A stretch of 64,000 nt of DNA from NCBI GenBank assembly GCA_964019165.1, contig OZ025277.1, forward strand, positions 6,015,655 through 6,079,654. Reading direction: 5' to 3'. The notes under the pieces are model-generated. The model was not told the origin of the DNA, did no database searches, and saw nothing but the letters and a program-made list of their open reading frames with translations. Positions within the stretch are counted from its first letter, which is position 1. Each line of letters opens with the position of its first letter. The position numbers and the translations under genes are program-made. Below, in pieces: positions 48,125 through 60,587 of this stretch. This DNA comes from Mastigias papua. Its lineage: Eukaryota > Cnidaria > Scyphozoa > Rhizostomeae > Mastigiidae.

Positions 48125-51100
48125 ATGGAAAACTTGAATAGAAAGAATGACTGGGTCGACTTAACGGTATGTTTTGCATTGTTTATTGGTAATCCTTGTT
48201 TCATTTGCTTTGTAGATGAATCACCTAATACTCCAATATGCTGTAGTATTCAGTTTAAGCTTAAGGCTACTTAAGACTGGATCGACTTCTTGATAACTAA
48301 CTGTAAATCAAGGGTTTTTCCTGACTTTTGATAACGGAGACGTTGGTTGTATTATACAATCCTGTCACAAAAGTATCTTGTTGCGAACTCTTTGTCAGAA
48401 AAAATTTGCTTCCACATTTCAAAAGCAACTTTCATGAAAACTACCTTGTCAATTCCTCCTGTACTTTACTTGAAGCATCTTAATCCTTTCAACTAACTTA
48501 TTCGTGAAAAAGTATTGTTTTATCAATATGCAAACAAAAATATACGGGTTTTTCGTTAGCATAGCAGTGATCATAATGGAGGAATTGACATACCAGTAGA
48601 AGTTAGAGATAGTGTTCTAACATACTAAAGGAAAAAGATCTCGTAAAGTTTTAAACATCATAGGATATCTTAAATCTGCCACTTTCTACAACTTTGGAAA
48701 ATTTAAAAAGCAAGACGTGTGAAAAAGTTGTTAAGGCCAGACCATCAACTGACGTTTCGAACGATAAAATTCAGACTTTTCGATAAGGACTGAATATATT
48801 ATTGCTTGTAACCTTTTAAGAATCCCTTCCAAAGCAAATAAAGGGCAATAAGCCATTGCAAAACTTCTGAGTTTTCATCCCTTATCAATTTTTGCTACAG
48901 TAAGGATCCATTTCTTGCCCTGTAAGCAATGCACAGGTCAACCGATGTCAACTCACAAAGAGATGCAAAGTCAGGTGACAGGAAATCAGTTCAAGCTAGT
49001 CGATGAAACTTTGCAAACGTCTTATTGAGGCAAAGATAATTTCGAAAAAGAATGTTGAAAAAATGAATTGAGTATTCTTATTACCGAGTCATACAATCAC
49101 TTCATACACACTGAACAGCACTACTCCACCACCATCATCAATGCTTTTGTCAAGAAATCTCAATTGTCCTGTTATTGTGTGTCAATTTATCGTGTGTTGT
49201 TAAATGTTTATGCAGTTATTGTAGAGAGTTAGTTAAACAAATTACTATAACATCATGCATTTTTGAAAGCATGAGTATGAAAATCTCAGGAATGCGTTCG
49301 GCAGATGCACCACACTTATAGTGTATATTTCTCCATGCTTTTTTGGCAACAAATAAAGCCGATCTAAGCAGAAATCTTTAATCTCAAGATATGTTGCTTC
49401 TATTTTTAATAAATCCCGATCACAAACCTGTATTTTAGAAACTACATTTCGAATATCTCCATATACCTAATAGCTGAGAAGTCTTCCTAACTTAAGCACT
49501 TCTATCACGTAACTGTCTAATTAGCTTCTAAACAACAACACTCTACATCCCATAATGCAACTGACCAACTTATGTCTGTTTCTTCAATAACTATATCTCT
49601 GTCCAATTTAAATTCTTCTGTGCCTACGTTTAGTCGTAAACTGATAAAGGACAGATAGCATTGTATAATAGCATCAGCTGTTGGAGGATTCCGGCTAAAT
49701 AAACCTGACAATTGAGACCAAGTTCAAAATTATTTGTTAAATTAGATTTGACATCATTGTTGCTAGAATCGTCTCTAACATACCATTTCATTCTTAATTT
49801 CCGTTTGAATACCACAACAATATCCACTTTAAGCTGACCTTTCTTAATATCTCGTGGAGTAGGGGCAAACCTTAGTAGTCTTTAAAAGAGTTTCACTTCG
49901 CCCTCTATGAGTGTTTTGAGTGAAAGGTTCACTACATTTATAGACAAAGATTGATTAGTCAGTCAAGAGCCAATTGAAGGAATCGACACGTTTGACAGAA
50001 ACAATATAAAATCGTTTGGAAAAAATACTTTACTTCTAAGTTTACAATAGTTTACAAGCATATTGCTTATGTATTGTCTAACATCGTCTTAAATTTAGGA
50101 AGGATATGGTACCCTCTTAACTGTAGGAGCATTTCTCTTCACTGAAAGGGACCTGTTAGGACTGCAGGACCAAAATCGGCTGTATTTGGAAGACTTAAGA
50201 GTATGGCTGACCTCAAATGACTTAGATTATGAAAAATCTGCTTTTCTGACAAAGTAGGGTAAGAATTTTAACAATAGACATCATGATAATTGGTTTGCTT
50301 TTCGACAACATAATGTTAATTAAGGAAAATGGTTCCATCATGAGGAAACACCATTTTTGCTCTGAATAAATAGATATGTGCTATAGCAAAATATATTTGT
50401 GCACAGCAAATGTATATTTTTACCATGGCAACCATAGTACAACATAACAAACAGCTGTAGCACACAAAAGGTTAACAAGTCAAAAATATTTGTAAAGGAT
50501 GATTGACTGGACTTGACACTTTGATTAGTGTACTTGAACTATTCAAGTTTTAAAATGAAAAGTCATCTGTAACCTATGTCCATAGTAGCAAGATAACACT
50601 TTTACTAAAGTATCAATGAAATTGTGCACTTTTCTCAACTTTACCCTTCCTTGTTCGAATGGAATGTAAGCCATTCTTGATCTATGATATGTTTATCCAA
50701 ATACATGACAAAAATCAGGCATACATGAGGAATTTAATTCAATATATGCTGAATTTCCAATTTGTCATTTTTAGGATTTCGATCATATTTGGTTTTGTTC
50801 AACCGACGAAAGCAGAGAACTGCTGAAAAAGCACAACAGCATTACAAAGAGAATTGGTAAGTAGCCCTGTTATGAGAATATCATATTTTTATTGCTGCCT
50901 GTTAGTTTGCTTGGACATTGTCTCATTCACAGGAATCATATAATAAATCTATCAAATATCACTATATAGACACATTCTTGTAGTATGTAGTAGCTTAGAC
51001 ACTACCATAAGGGAAAAAGCACTTATAACTCTGGGTAACGGGGCGGGTTAGAGTCTACAAAATGGTCAAAAGTTTTATACCCCTTCAATCTTTGTCCAAA

Positions 51101-54100
51101 AGTTTTCATGCCCCATGAAGAAATAAGTAGTAAGTTTCCCATCCCACTTGCCATCTACCCTGTAAGGATTTCAGGGTAGATTTCTCCATTGCTACTTTTA
51201 AAGTAGCCATTGCCAGTTTCATCCATTTGAAAAGATCACCTATAGAAAATATGTTCTGCAAAATTACTTGCTGGGAAGTATTGCAAGAAAAATCTTTCTG
51301 CAAACTATTGCAAATATCATTCTTTGCAGGATTTCTTTGCATAAGGTATAGAAAAGTTCTCATGAAAAGTTGATTTATGCTTGAAACTTTATTTGAACAT
51401 AGAGCTGTGATGTCTGCTAATAAGAGCACTACAATAACACAGCATACTTCAGAAAACTTAAATCCGGAAAGATTGTTATTAGAGAAACTCACAAATAGAT
51501 ACGTATAAATACAGTGATCAATAGACTTTTGCAAATCATTACACTGATTGTCTTCAGATTTTATCTTTAAAAGATTTCATAGCCCTTAAAATTTCTCCAC
51601 AAAGCTTCAATAACCCCCCAAGTGTCCTTGGAAATGTTTTCATACCCTAACCAATTCTAGCCCACCCCGGTACCTAGAGTTATAAATGACTGACCCCTAA
51701 GCTGAAAACACCATGCCTTATGTGTAATCTAGTAGAGAATAATTTTCAATTTGTATTTTAGATCGATTTCTGAATACTGTAAAAATTCTAACTGATCCCG
51801 ATGAAGAGAAATGTGGAGTTAAATTATGTAACTACCTCATACGACAGAATTATCAACAACAGGCATACAATGAGGTAAAGTTGTCAGTAACTTATTTAAC
51901 ATTTGGCTCATTGTTCTTCCTTCCGATGCAAAAACATTCTGGTAAACTTAATGCCATTTGAGAAGTTCTAAGTTTGGGTAATAACCTGATAAATAATGAT
52001 AGTTTAATTTTATTTGTGAATCATGTTGACTTAAGCTCTTACTTTTTTTGATCTCCTACTTTTCTAAGATATGTGATTAAGAATCTCTTTCGTCACTATT
52101 AGATTAAGAATGAAGTTCTGGGAATCCTTGATGAGCTGCATTGCCTGTACTCGATGGTAATGTATTAATTGCAATATCAGTTAAGATCAATGTATGTTAC
52201 AACTCCACTGCTCTAACTATTGCAAGCAGTTTATTTGTATGAGTTAGTACTAAAGGACAGTATAGTGGAATTATTGCTAATTATTCTGTATCCTTATCAC
52301 GCATTAACGTAGTATTGGCTTTCGTTCGAATACTAGTGCCTTGCTGTATCATAGTCACCTTGAAAAGAAAGTGAAACTCTCTATAGCTCCATATATCATG
52401 CATTACTTTTCAATAGTCTGGTAATCGAGCAATATCATTGAACATTCTTCTACACGGTGAATGCATTAAGGAAATAATGGCTGCATGGGATCATTACCTT
52501 GCATCTTGTTTTGAACTGGTAAGTTTAAAATTGGTATTAATTAATATACACAAATTTCAGGTCTCATGGGCAAAATTTTGTGATCTACTATATCCATTAT
52601 ATAGTCGATCCATTATGTCTTATGAGAGAAATACACCAGCCTACAGCATTATTAGATAAAAATAAAATAGAATGCGAATTTAAGAATGCGACCTTAAGCA
52701 TTCCAGTAATGGTAGTTGGGAAGTGGACTGAAGTATTGGAATGACGGAATCCAATATAAAAGCTGATGATTATTTGTCAGCACCATGATAATCGTTAGAA
52801 CGTACACATGGCTTTAATCTTTAGGATTTACAGTTAAACAGTGGTGGAGTCGATGGGCCAGCAGAGGGAGGAACTGTGTCCTCGAATTGTATTTTTCTAC
52901 ACTTTGACATATAGCGCGTAAACTTAAAAAATTATAGCATCTCATTTATCCCATACATATCTTTTCTTTCCATAACCTTTCATAATCATTAATGTTAACA
53001 ATTTGTTTCACTCTCGTAGCAACTCAAACCATTAATTCATTCACACCTTCCTACGCACAACAACCGCTTGCGTCAAAGTTATTGTTTGGGCCTAAGTTCT
53101 CCGTACAGAGCACGTTTTAACGCCTCGATACTACTTTCATTACGCAGTCTAACACTTTTCATCCCACACAAACAATTATGTAGTATTTGTAACATAAAAT
53201 ATATAAATATGACACAAAATCAGTCAGTTAGTTAATGAGTTTTAACCAGAGATCAGAGCTATATAAAAGAAAGCACAAGTACTTCTCTTCTGTGCGTGCG
53301 TTCTGAAGTGAAGACCACAAGTGGTATGGTCGTTTGCATTCCTATTAGAATAAGTAGTGCATAATAGAAATAATATCAGCCACGAACTACTAAACAAACA
53401 AAGCTTGGATAATCGTCAAAACAAATGCACAAAAGACGAGAAAACAACAAGTGATGAATTAATTCAAATATTCGCAGTAGGTGTAAGTTATATTCATATA
53501 ATTATCTTTTAGGAACTAAAGAGTACTGCATACATACAACAAAAGATCGCTGAACTTTACAGACAAGCAACGGTCACAGCGAGAAAAAGTGAAAAAGCAT
53601 TGAGACAAATCCAAAGAAAAACGTATGCAGAGATGGTAAGATGCAAGTCAAAGTCTTATGAGCACTTCAAAGATTGTGTTAGAGATCACAAATCTCTGTT
53701 TGAACTGGAGCCAATGAGATTTGAGAAAGCTGCTTTAACCACGTTTTGTGGAAAGACTTCTGCTTTACGTAGTAAGACGTCAGAGAATGACGTTTCATCT
53801 CAAAATCTGCTCATGTTCGATAAAAGCTGTCCTCATCTTGTACCCAATACCAAATCCTTAATAAATTCAATAACCTCCAAAGACCAATCGATTTGTTTGA
53901 CCAATATAAAGGACAGTGGTAATAATACTGAAGGGAAAGTTGAATCTTTCAGAATTCATTGTAAATCGCAGCAGACGATGAACAGCACTTTCCAGAGTAA
54001 AATTCCAAAACTTTCAATCAAGTCTTGGAAAGCAACAGCCAATGTTCAAAGCCTTGAAAGCAACGTGTCTAAGGAATACCATTTGAATAACGTCAGGAAA

Positions 54101-54577
54101 AGGAAGAGACAAGAGGACATTTTAGATAACTCAAAACAATTCCGTCATAACGTATTAAAGAAAGCAAAAGTACAATGTTCGTATGTTGAAAAGCAAACAG
54201 TCTCCCGTATTCCTAAACGGGTCCCACTTCCACCAATGACAAATCAAAAGATTAGAAAGAAACTTAGCATATCTAGGAATAAGGAGCAGTTAAAAAGCAT
54301 CCCAACTAAGCCAATCGATAAAATTAATTCATCCCATAAATCTAAGCAAAGTTTGATACCTAGTGTGAGATCGAAATCAGATTGTAAATGGATAGAATGT
54401 AAAGTGAATCATCCAATAAAACAGTCAATATCAAAAATTCCTTTATTAATACATCAGCTAGGAAGTAAGAATGAAGCAAATTTAATTGCACATATGAAAC
54501 GGATTGGTGCCTATAGGAACACACAACTGCCAAAAGCATTTGGCAATAGTTTAAGAAAGTGTCATGCTACCAAATAG
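48125..54577 (+). CDS. Unrecognised six-exon gene, copy 3 (485 aa, SxIP-motif protein)
   Basis: Exons are 48125-48166, 50775-50856, 51762-51874, 52103-52156, 52417-52518 and 53513-54577, joining to 1458 bases with all GT-AG introns. Residues 1-14 are MENLNRKNDWVDLT. Residues 15-131 are helical with Cys in WFCST, EKCGV, LCNYL, HCLY, GECIK and SCF. Residues 132-172 form a likely coiled coil. The tail is Ser/Lys-rich with RKRKR at 326-330. SxIP motifs lie at 293-296, 362-365, 411-414 and 438-441, each in a basic context. The fourth is followed by the conserved LIAHMKRIGAY. No known family was recognised. SxIP motifs are established EB1 ligands; plus-end binding here is inference. Intron 2 carries a transposon and intron 1 a Penelope remnant. 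Confidence 0.85.
49270..49720 (-). mobile_element. Penelope-like remnant (intron 1, copy 3)
   Basis: The minus strand reads KIEATYLEIKDFCLDRLYLL followed by PKKHG, the best-kept version of the LLPKIHK motif among the three remnants. It is again antisense to the host gene. The frame at 49711-49517 is upstream degenerate sequence of the same remnant. Confidence 0.7.
51020..51688. mobile_element. DNA transposon with about 34-bp inverted repeats in intron 2 of copy 3
   Basis: The left end CACTTATAACTCTGGGTAAC and the complement of the right end CATTTATAACTCTAGGTACC continue into GGGG.GGG.TAGA on both sides. The minus-strand 142-codon frame (51534-51106) inside shows no known domain. Introns 2 of copies 1, 2 and 4 are only 254-279 bases and lack it. 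Target duplication was not resolved. Confidence 0.75.
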
Positions 54578-54834
54578 TACTGCAGTACAAATTACGTAAT
54601 GAATTTAATTGATAGATAGGTAGTTTTTTGTTTAGTACTGAATACCTATGTATATCGATATATCTGTTGATAAATATATCAATGAATATGTAGATAGTTA
54701 TTTTAAAAAGTAATCCATTTATTTATCTTAGGAATTCATCGTCTTTAGATTATATTAGTATTGCAAATATCTGTTAGCAAATTGCATATGATAGAAAATT
54801 AATGTACACTATTTGAATTATCTCTTGTGATATG

Positions 54835-54840
54835 AATAAA
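54835..54840 (+). terminator. Candidate polyadenylation signal of copy 3
   Basis: AATAAA about 258 bases after the stop codon, at the position equivalent to AATAAA of copy 1. Confidence 0.45.
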
Positions 54841-54944
54841 ATACATTGTTATTTTATCGGTCATTTAATATTGACATGATTTTATATGCAGAAAAACTAG
54901 AAGCTAAGGAGTCCGTTGACCACTGGAATTCTTAACTTTAAGCG

Positions 54945-56545
54945 AAAAATCTACACCGCCCCGCTTCGAATTTCAACCAGTTGAGCCCAACGCTATAGAG
55001 AATGAAATAAAAAAGTTAAAATGCTCCAAATCTGCAGGATATGAGAAAGTTCGTGTAAAGTTACTGAAAGATGCAGCAGGAACTTTAAGTACGCCACTAG
55101 CTGCAATATTCAACTCAACATTTAACATGGGTACTTTTCCAGATATATAGAAGATAGCCATAGTAACTTCTATCTTCAAGTCAGATCAGAAGAATAACAT
55201 GAATAAATTATAGGCCAATATATATACCATCTATATTTTCGAGATTACTAGAAAAACTTGGACATGATCAAATCTTAAACTACCTAAAAGTGCAAAGCAA
55301 ATTTTCTAAATGCCAGCATGCATTCTTAACGATGAATGACACACTAACAGCGCTTTTAAATATAAGATTCATGATTTTCCAATATTGACAAACGTAAAAT
55401 TAGAATAAGCGCATTTCTGAAGTCCTGGACTTTAAGAAGGCACTCAATACGGTAAACCATAGAATGCTCTAGAAACTAACTAAATACAGTATAGCTGGGA
55501 TTCCTTTTCGGTGGTTCACGTCGTACTTGACAACCAATAGTATTGTCAAGTAAATGGCTAGAAATCCAGCTTAGAACTTGCTCACTGTGGTATTCCACAG
55601 GGCTCGAGTTTCGGGCCTCTCCTCTTCGTCCTGTATGTCAATGACTTGGAACAATGCTTCAGCAAATGCACCTCACATATATATGCGGGTGGCACCTGCA
55701 TAGATTGTTCTGTAGAAGATATTGATGAGCTCTGCAATGATCGAAAAGCTGAGGCTGTAAATATTGCAGAATGGCTACAGCAGAATAAATTGAGAATAAA
55801 CACTGATAAAATGGAGTTTATGGTAGTAGGTCACAGACGACAGACCAAGCACATCCTTAGATCAATAGAGATAAGCATAAAAGGAGAGTCAATCAAGAGA
55901 GCCAAGAAAGTCAAATACCTTGGAATCACTGCAGATGAAAACCTAACATGGGATAAGCATTACAAAAAGCTCAAATGTAAAATTAAAGCTGCCCTCTCTC
56001 CCCTCCAGAAACTAATGAATATACTAATTCCGTTTAAACTTGGTCAAACGTATAAGGCACTGTTTGAAAGTCATCTGAGGTACAGTAACGAGCTAAAATT
56101 AAACGAACACAAAGCTCCAACAAAGTCTACAAACCAGAGCAAAAACCTTCATAGAGAACTCTAGGTTAAAAGATGCATGGAGAGTTAATTTGCTGTCATT
56201 CTAAAATATAACGCAATATCACAGAGCAGAAATGACCTATAAAATAGTGAATGGTCTCTGCCCGTACAATCTAAAAGGGAGACTTGCTCCCAGACCTCTG
56301 TTATCGAACTACTCAACTATGAATCAGTTTGATCTGCACATCCTAAGGTTGAACCTAGAAGTCTCCAGAAATAATGTCTTTTATTCTTGAATAAAGACTT
56401 GGACTAAAACTCAATTACAAATTAGAACAAGTCCCATGTTCACTACATTCAAAAGGAAACTGAAGGATTTCCTACAAAATTAGCATCCTTCCCCAAGCAC
56501 GATCCCTAGGAAGATCATACAGGTCTAGTCTCTTTTTTCTGTTTA
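54945..56545 (+). mobile_element. Decayed LINE reverse transcriptase
   Basis: Fragments in shifting frames read IENEIKKLKCSKSAGYEKVR, a FPDI stop, a degraded DFKKALNTVNH-like stretch, CGIPQGSS, then IYAGGTCIDCSVED where the catalytic ADD has become AGG. KVKYLGITADENLTWDKHY and TFKRKLKDFLQN follow. Many stops mark it as old. It lies between convergent copies 3 and 4. Confidence 0.8.
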
Positions 56546-56929
56546 GTTGTCTTTATCATTAGATACAAATATATTGAGCATTTTCGCTTAGGTTAAAAAC
56601 TAGTAGCTGATAAGGTTTTTAAGCATAAATATGATTTTCTAACAAAGCACATTATAAGATTCGTAGCATTCAGATTGGGAGTATCATGTTAACGTTCTTT
56701 TTCAATTACTTTTTTCCATATACTGCCATTGAAACAAAATGCTTCAGCTTGATGTTAAGAAGTCTGTGGATAAAACCATTTTAACTTTTTGCAAATTGAA
56801 GCATAAACCCTGCATCACTCAGCCCTTATAAAGCTATAAAGCACCTCTGTGTAAGCATATTGACATATTAAACACAATAATGTACTGCGACTAATACGTT
56901 TCTTATAGTAGCTTATTACAAACAAACTT

Positions 56930-56983
56930 CTTTCATTCCCGGCTAGGGACACTTGTCCCCTGCCCCCGACCAATACGCCACTG
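56930..56983 (-). mobile_element. Possible solo hAT terminus
   Basis: The minus strand begins CAGTGGCGTATTGG and continues into a G-rich then GTCCCTAGCCGGG stretch, like ends of Charlie/Tip100-type hAT elements. No matching opposite end was found. Confidence 0.35.
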
Positions 56984-57029
56984 TTTGAGAAGTATTTTGA
57001 TTTACCACGTAAATGTTTATGGATATCAT

Positions 57030-59410
57030 AAGAAATACGCAAATCATTAAAGATTTCAAGGCATTGTATATGGTGAATAGTTAAGCTTCAATGTTTCACT
57101 AAAATTTGCAGCATTTTGAACAGAGCATTTTTAAGATCAAAGTAGTTTAATATGTTATCTAATTTCTTATTCAGTGATTGCAAACGTAAAAATTACCACT
57201 CATAAAGGAGATTTAAATTTACATGAAATACCTAGTAGTAGTTTCGACAATTCGACGATGGAGATAAACGCATACACGCAGACGATGGAGATGTTAGAGG
57301 TCTTCCTCGCTCAGCCCGGCAGAACTAAAACCGGTTAGAAAACTGAAATTCTCCAAAGTCACCAACTTATAACTTTTAACCTCCAAATGGACTTTCCGAC
57401 CAGTCAGCTAGCTTCGCCATAGTAAACCCATCAGATAAAGCTTTTGTTTTACGCTTTGTGAAGTGAAATTTGATTGGTTATCAAAATATAGCTTTGATTT
57501 GAACCCTAACTTCTGCACGTATCAATAGGATAGGACCTAAACAAAAGAACATTCCCATGCGTCTGTGTGTTCAGTCCTGCCTATCAATAGATTGAAGCAA
57601 TACATGTCCTGATCAAACTTTCGGGCAGGAGTTGATGCTATATCAAAAGAATGCGGATGCAATTTGAAAGGCTGAAAGCGTATCACATGATGTCCTTTGC
57701 AACAGTGATGATAACCATTAACTATAAACAGTTTAGTGGCGATAGCCCAACCCCTGCCTGTAATGTAAATCAGGAATCGTAAAACCAAGGGTGATTTCTA
57801 AAGGGGACTCGTGGGATCTCCTTAAATCAACGATATCCCTCATTGACTTTGCGAGTAACGTTCAATCCAAAGTGCAGACTTAGCTCTAATTCACAGACTG
57901 CACGTGAAATGGACCGCATAGTAGTTTCTAATTCATTCATTTTTCACAGTGCTACATTAACATCATGCAGATAGGTTTTCATTATCTTCGTTGTGTTTAT
58001 TGTTCTATAGAAATGTTTTGTCTATATATTTCAGCTTGGGCGTTCTTTATCCGTACACTCTACACACCTAGTGTCAAGGGACGGATTTACCCGGGGTGTA
58101 GAGGTGCGAGTGCTACACCACCTAAGCTTCGGCCATTTGTCGGTATGTCCTGTTGTTTGTCGGAAAGTCAATGTTTTATTCGGTAAAACGCTATGTTGGT
58201 TTGGTAATACAGCTTCAAAAACTGAGTAAAATTGAAAGCTCCCAACACATTTTACCCAGCCCAGGATTTCTAGCGTACATCTTTAGTGGAGCAACAGGTT
58301 GCAAAGGAAAGATGAATAACCCCATTTTTAGAAACTGTCATAAGCTAGAACAGCCCAAAAATGTTATAAAAACTATCAAAGTTCCTCGCACGAATATGAA
58401 TAATTTCATCCATAGCTTCATCTGACGGTTTCTGTCAAGAATGGGTGTATCTCTTTATTCAGAACAAGCGTTTTCCTAAAATCTAAAATGTGTGATCTTT
58501 AAATCTTTCCTAGGGGCTTCATCCCCAGACCTCCATGCTTTATCTTCCCTCAACCTGTGTCGCTACTGGGTGAGATTCATGCTTTAGGTATGCGGTTGAA
58601 GCTGATATTATTAATTTTCTAGTTGTGGAGCATGACATGTTCGCAAGGGGTGGGCACTTTCAAACATGCATTCTCCTTCTACACCCCACAGAAGTCACGC
58701 TAGACACTCCCCTGCTAGCGCCTGCCTTTCCTGAAAGCAGAAAAAGCCTTCTGCTTCTAGCTTCGCTACTGCACGCAGAGTTTGAAATTCTAAATCAATC
58801 ACTTGAATAATTTTCAACATAGAAGGTGAAGTATCCCCTTAAAAAATGCAAAGAGTGTCAAGGAAGGTATATCGGGAAAAGCATACCCATAAATGTCATC
58901 TGACCATCACACTTGGTCTATGAAATTTACCGTGGCCAATTTCATTTGTCCAATTTCTAAGGTAATCTTTCATTTGATTAAAGAACTTGAACTCTACTCT
59001 TTTCGGATTTGCTATTGGCAACAATCTTCAAGGCACATTGTTAGCTTGCCAGAACTCTCAAATGTTGTCCCCTAAACATGTTTCGTAGTGATTAATGTTG
59101 AGCTAGATTTTTCTTGAGTAGGAAAGGTTCTGGAAATTCTCATCATTCTCAATATAATTCCTTATATTCTCTAATATTTTCACCATTAAATTCGTGTCTT
59201 CAATGCCTGTATTTAGCACTGGATATAACCTGTGTCTTAAGCATCAGTTCCCTTTGACTGGAACTGTTATTATTTTTGACAAACCGATAAAGATTCGTTA
59301 TCTATGTCTTTGTAGCAAAAATCGTATAACCTGGCTCAACGGTAAGAGTATTATCTTCTTCAAATGTGATGCAGAATCATGCTACAAACGATACACGTTG
59401 TAATATGTGT
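57030..59410. repeat. Diverged 3' flanking block of copy 4
   Basis: Pieces match 18.1-18.7 kb and 23.6-23.95 kb in the same order, with unmatched sequence between. It contains the frames MSSDHHTWSMKFTVANF (58893, ending near a GTAATC donor) and GYNLCLKHQFPLTG (59213). These resemble the copy 2 block and may be exon remnants of an unidentified second gene repeated with each unit. The segment 57227-57990 shows nothing recognisable. Confidence 0.4.
58075..58716. mobile_element. Possible hAT-like non-autonomous element
   Basis: Starts CAAGGGACGGATTTACCC and contains CTAGGGGCTTCATCCCCAGA, a phrase common in hAT ends. It may stop at ACACTCCCCTG (58715). The ends pair poorly and target duplications were not seen. 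Confidence 0.3.
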
Positions 59411-60198
59411 GACCAAGCACTAAAATATTGAGAATGCATCTAATGTTACGCATTCTTTTTTTATTGTATAAGAAACCTAGCTCAAGGCCTAGTTCCGAAA
59501 GTTCCTTGTTTTTGGAGCTCCATTGGTCAAATTGTAGTACTAAAAGTTCGTTAATAGTTCCATAATTTCGCTGGACATTTAGGGTCATAGAAATGGTACA
59601 GATACAAATAAAACATTGAAATCCTGAATTTTGCATTTAACCTAAGACCAAACAAACAAAGAAGGTATGAAAGAAGCATTTTAAATGTTAAAGTCTAGTA
59701 TCAAAATGCAAAGGCATAAATTATACCCAATGAAGCACCTTGACATACGCATAGCAAACATTCTATGCGGATTTTGGCAGCAAATGAATGAAACCAGCCT
59801 CCTGATTTTTGATTGCCTCATGCTACAAAAATTGTTGAAATAGAAAAGTTCCTTGAGGAATTTCCCTTTATTTGAGTAGGTTGTGTAAATATATTGGTAT
59901 CCTGCATGCAGGTTCCTTATAGAGTGGTTCTTTATAAAGAAAAAAGCATGTACAGCAATACAGCGTTTCACCAGATTTACAATAGGACTTTCTCAAGTTT
60001 GCAAGTTTAATTAGCTTCATATCAAATAGCTCAAATTAAATATTCTATATTAATATTTAATAAAAGATGAAATATATTCACATGTTACTTGCAATACCAA
60101 TATAATATGAATACACTAAATTCCTGATATAACCTAAAAGCATACTTTAAAAATTGCTATCTTCATAGTCATCACAACTTATATTAACTGAGAAATCA

Positions 60199-60363
<165 letters not shown>

Positions 60364-60587
60364 TGATCAAAACTATAACACAATGTAGGTTTCACATAGC
60401 TAGCACTGCCTTTCTGCCATTTGCCTAAATCAGTGGTCTTCTATCAATTAAATTCATTACGTAATTTGTACTGCAGTACTATTTGGTAGCATGACCCTTT
60501 CTTAAACTATTGCCGAATGATTTTGGCAGTTGTGTGTTCCTATAGGCACCAATCCGTTTCATATGTGCAATTAAATTTGCTTCATTC

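Noticed and set aside
51106..51534. 142-codon minus-strand frame
   Set aside because: Inside the intronic transposon and not recognised; left as part of that element rather than called a gene.
52838..52900. CAGTGGTGGAGTCGATGG as a hAT end
   Set aside because: The same sequence occurs in intron 5 of copies 1 and 2 at the equivalent place, so it is ancestral intron sequence and not a new insertion.
57537..57788. 83-codon minus-strand frame
   Set aside because: No homologous frame elsewhere in the window, no recognisable motif and no splice context; I see nothing to support it.
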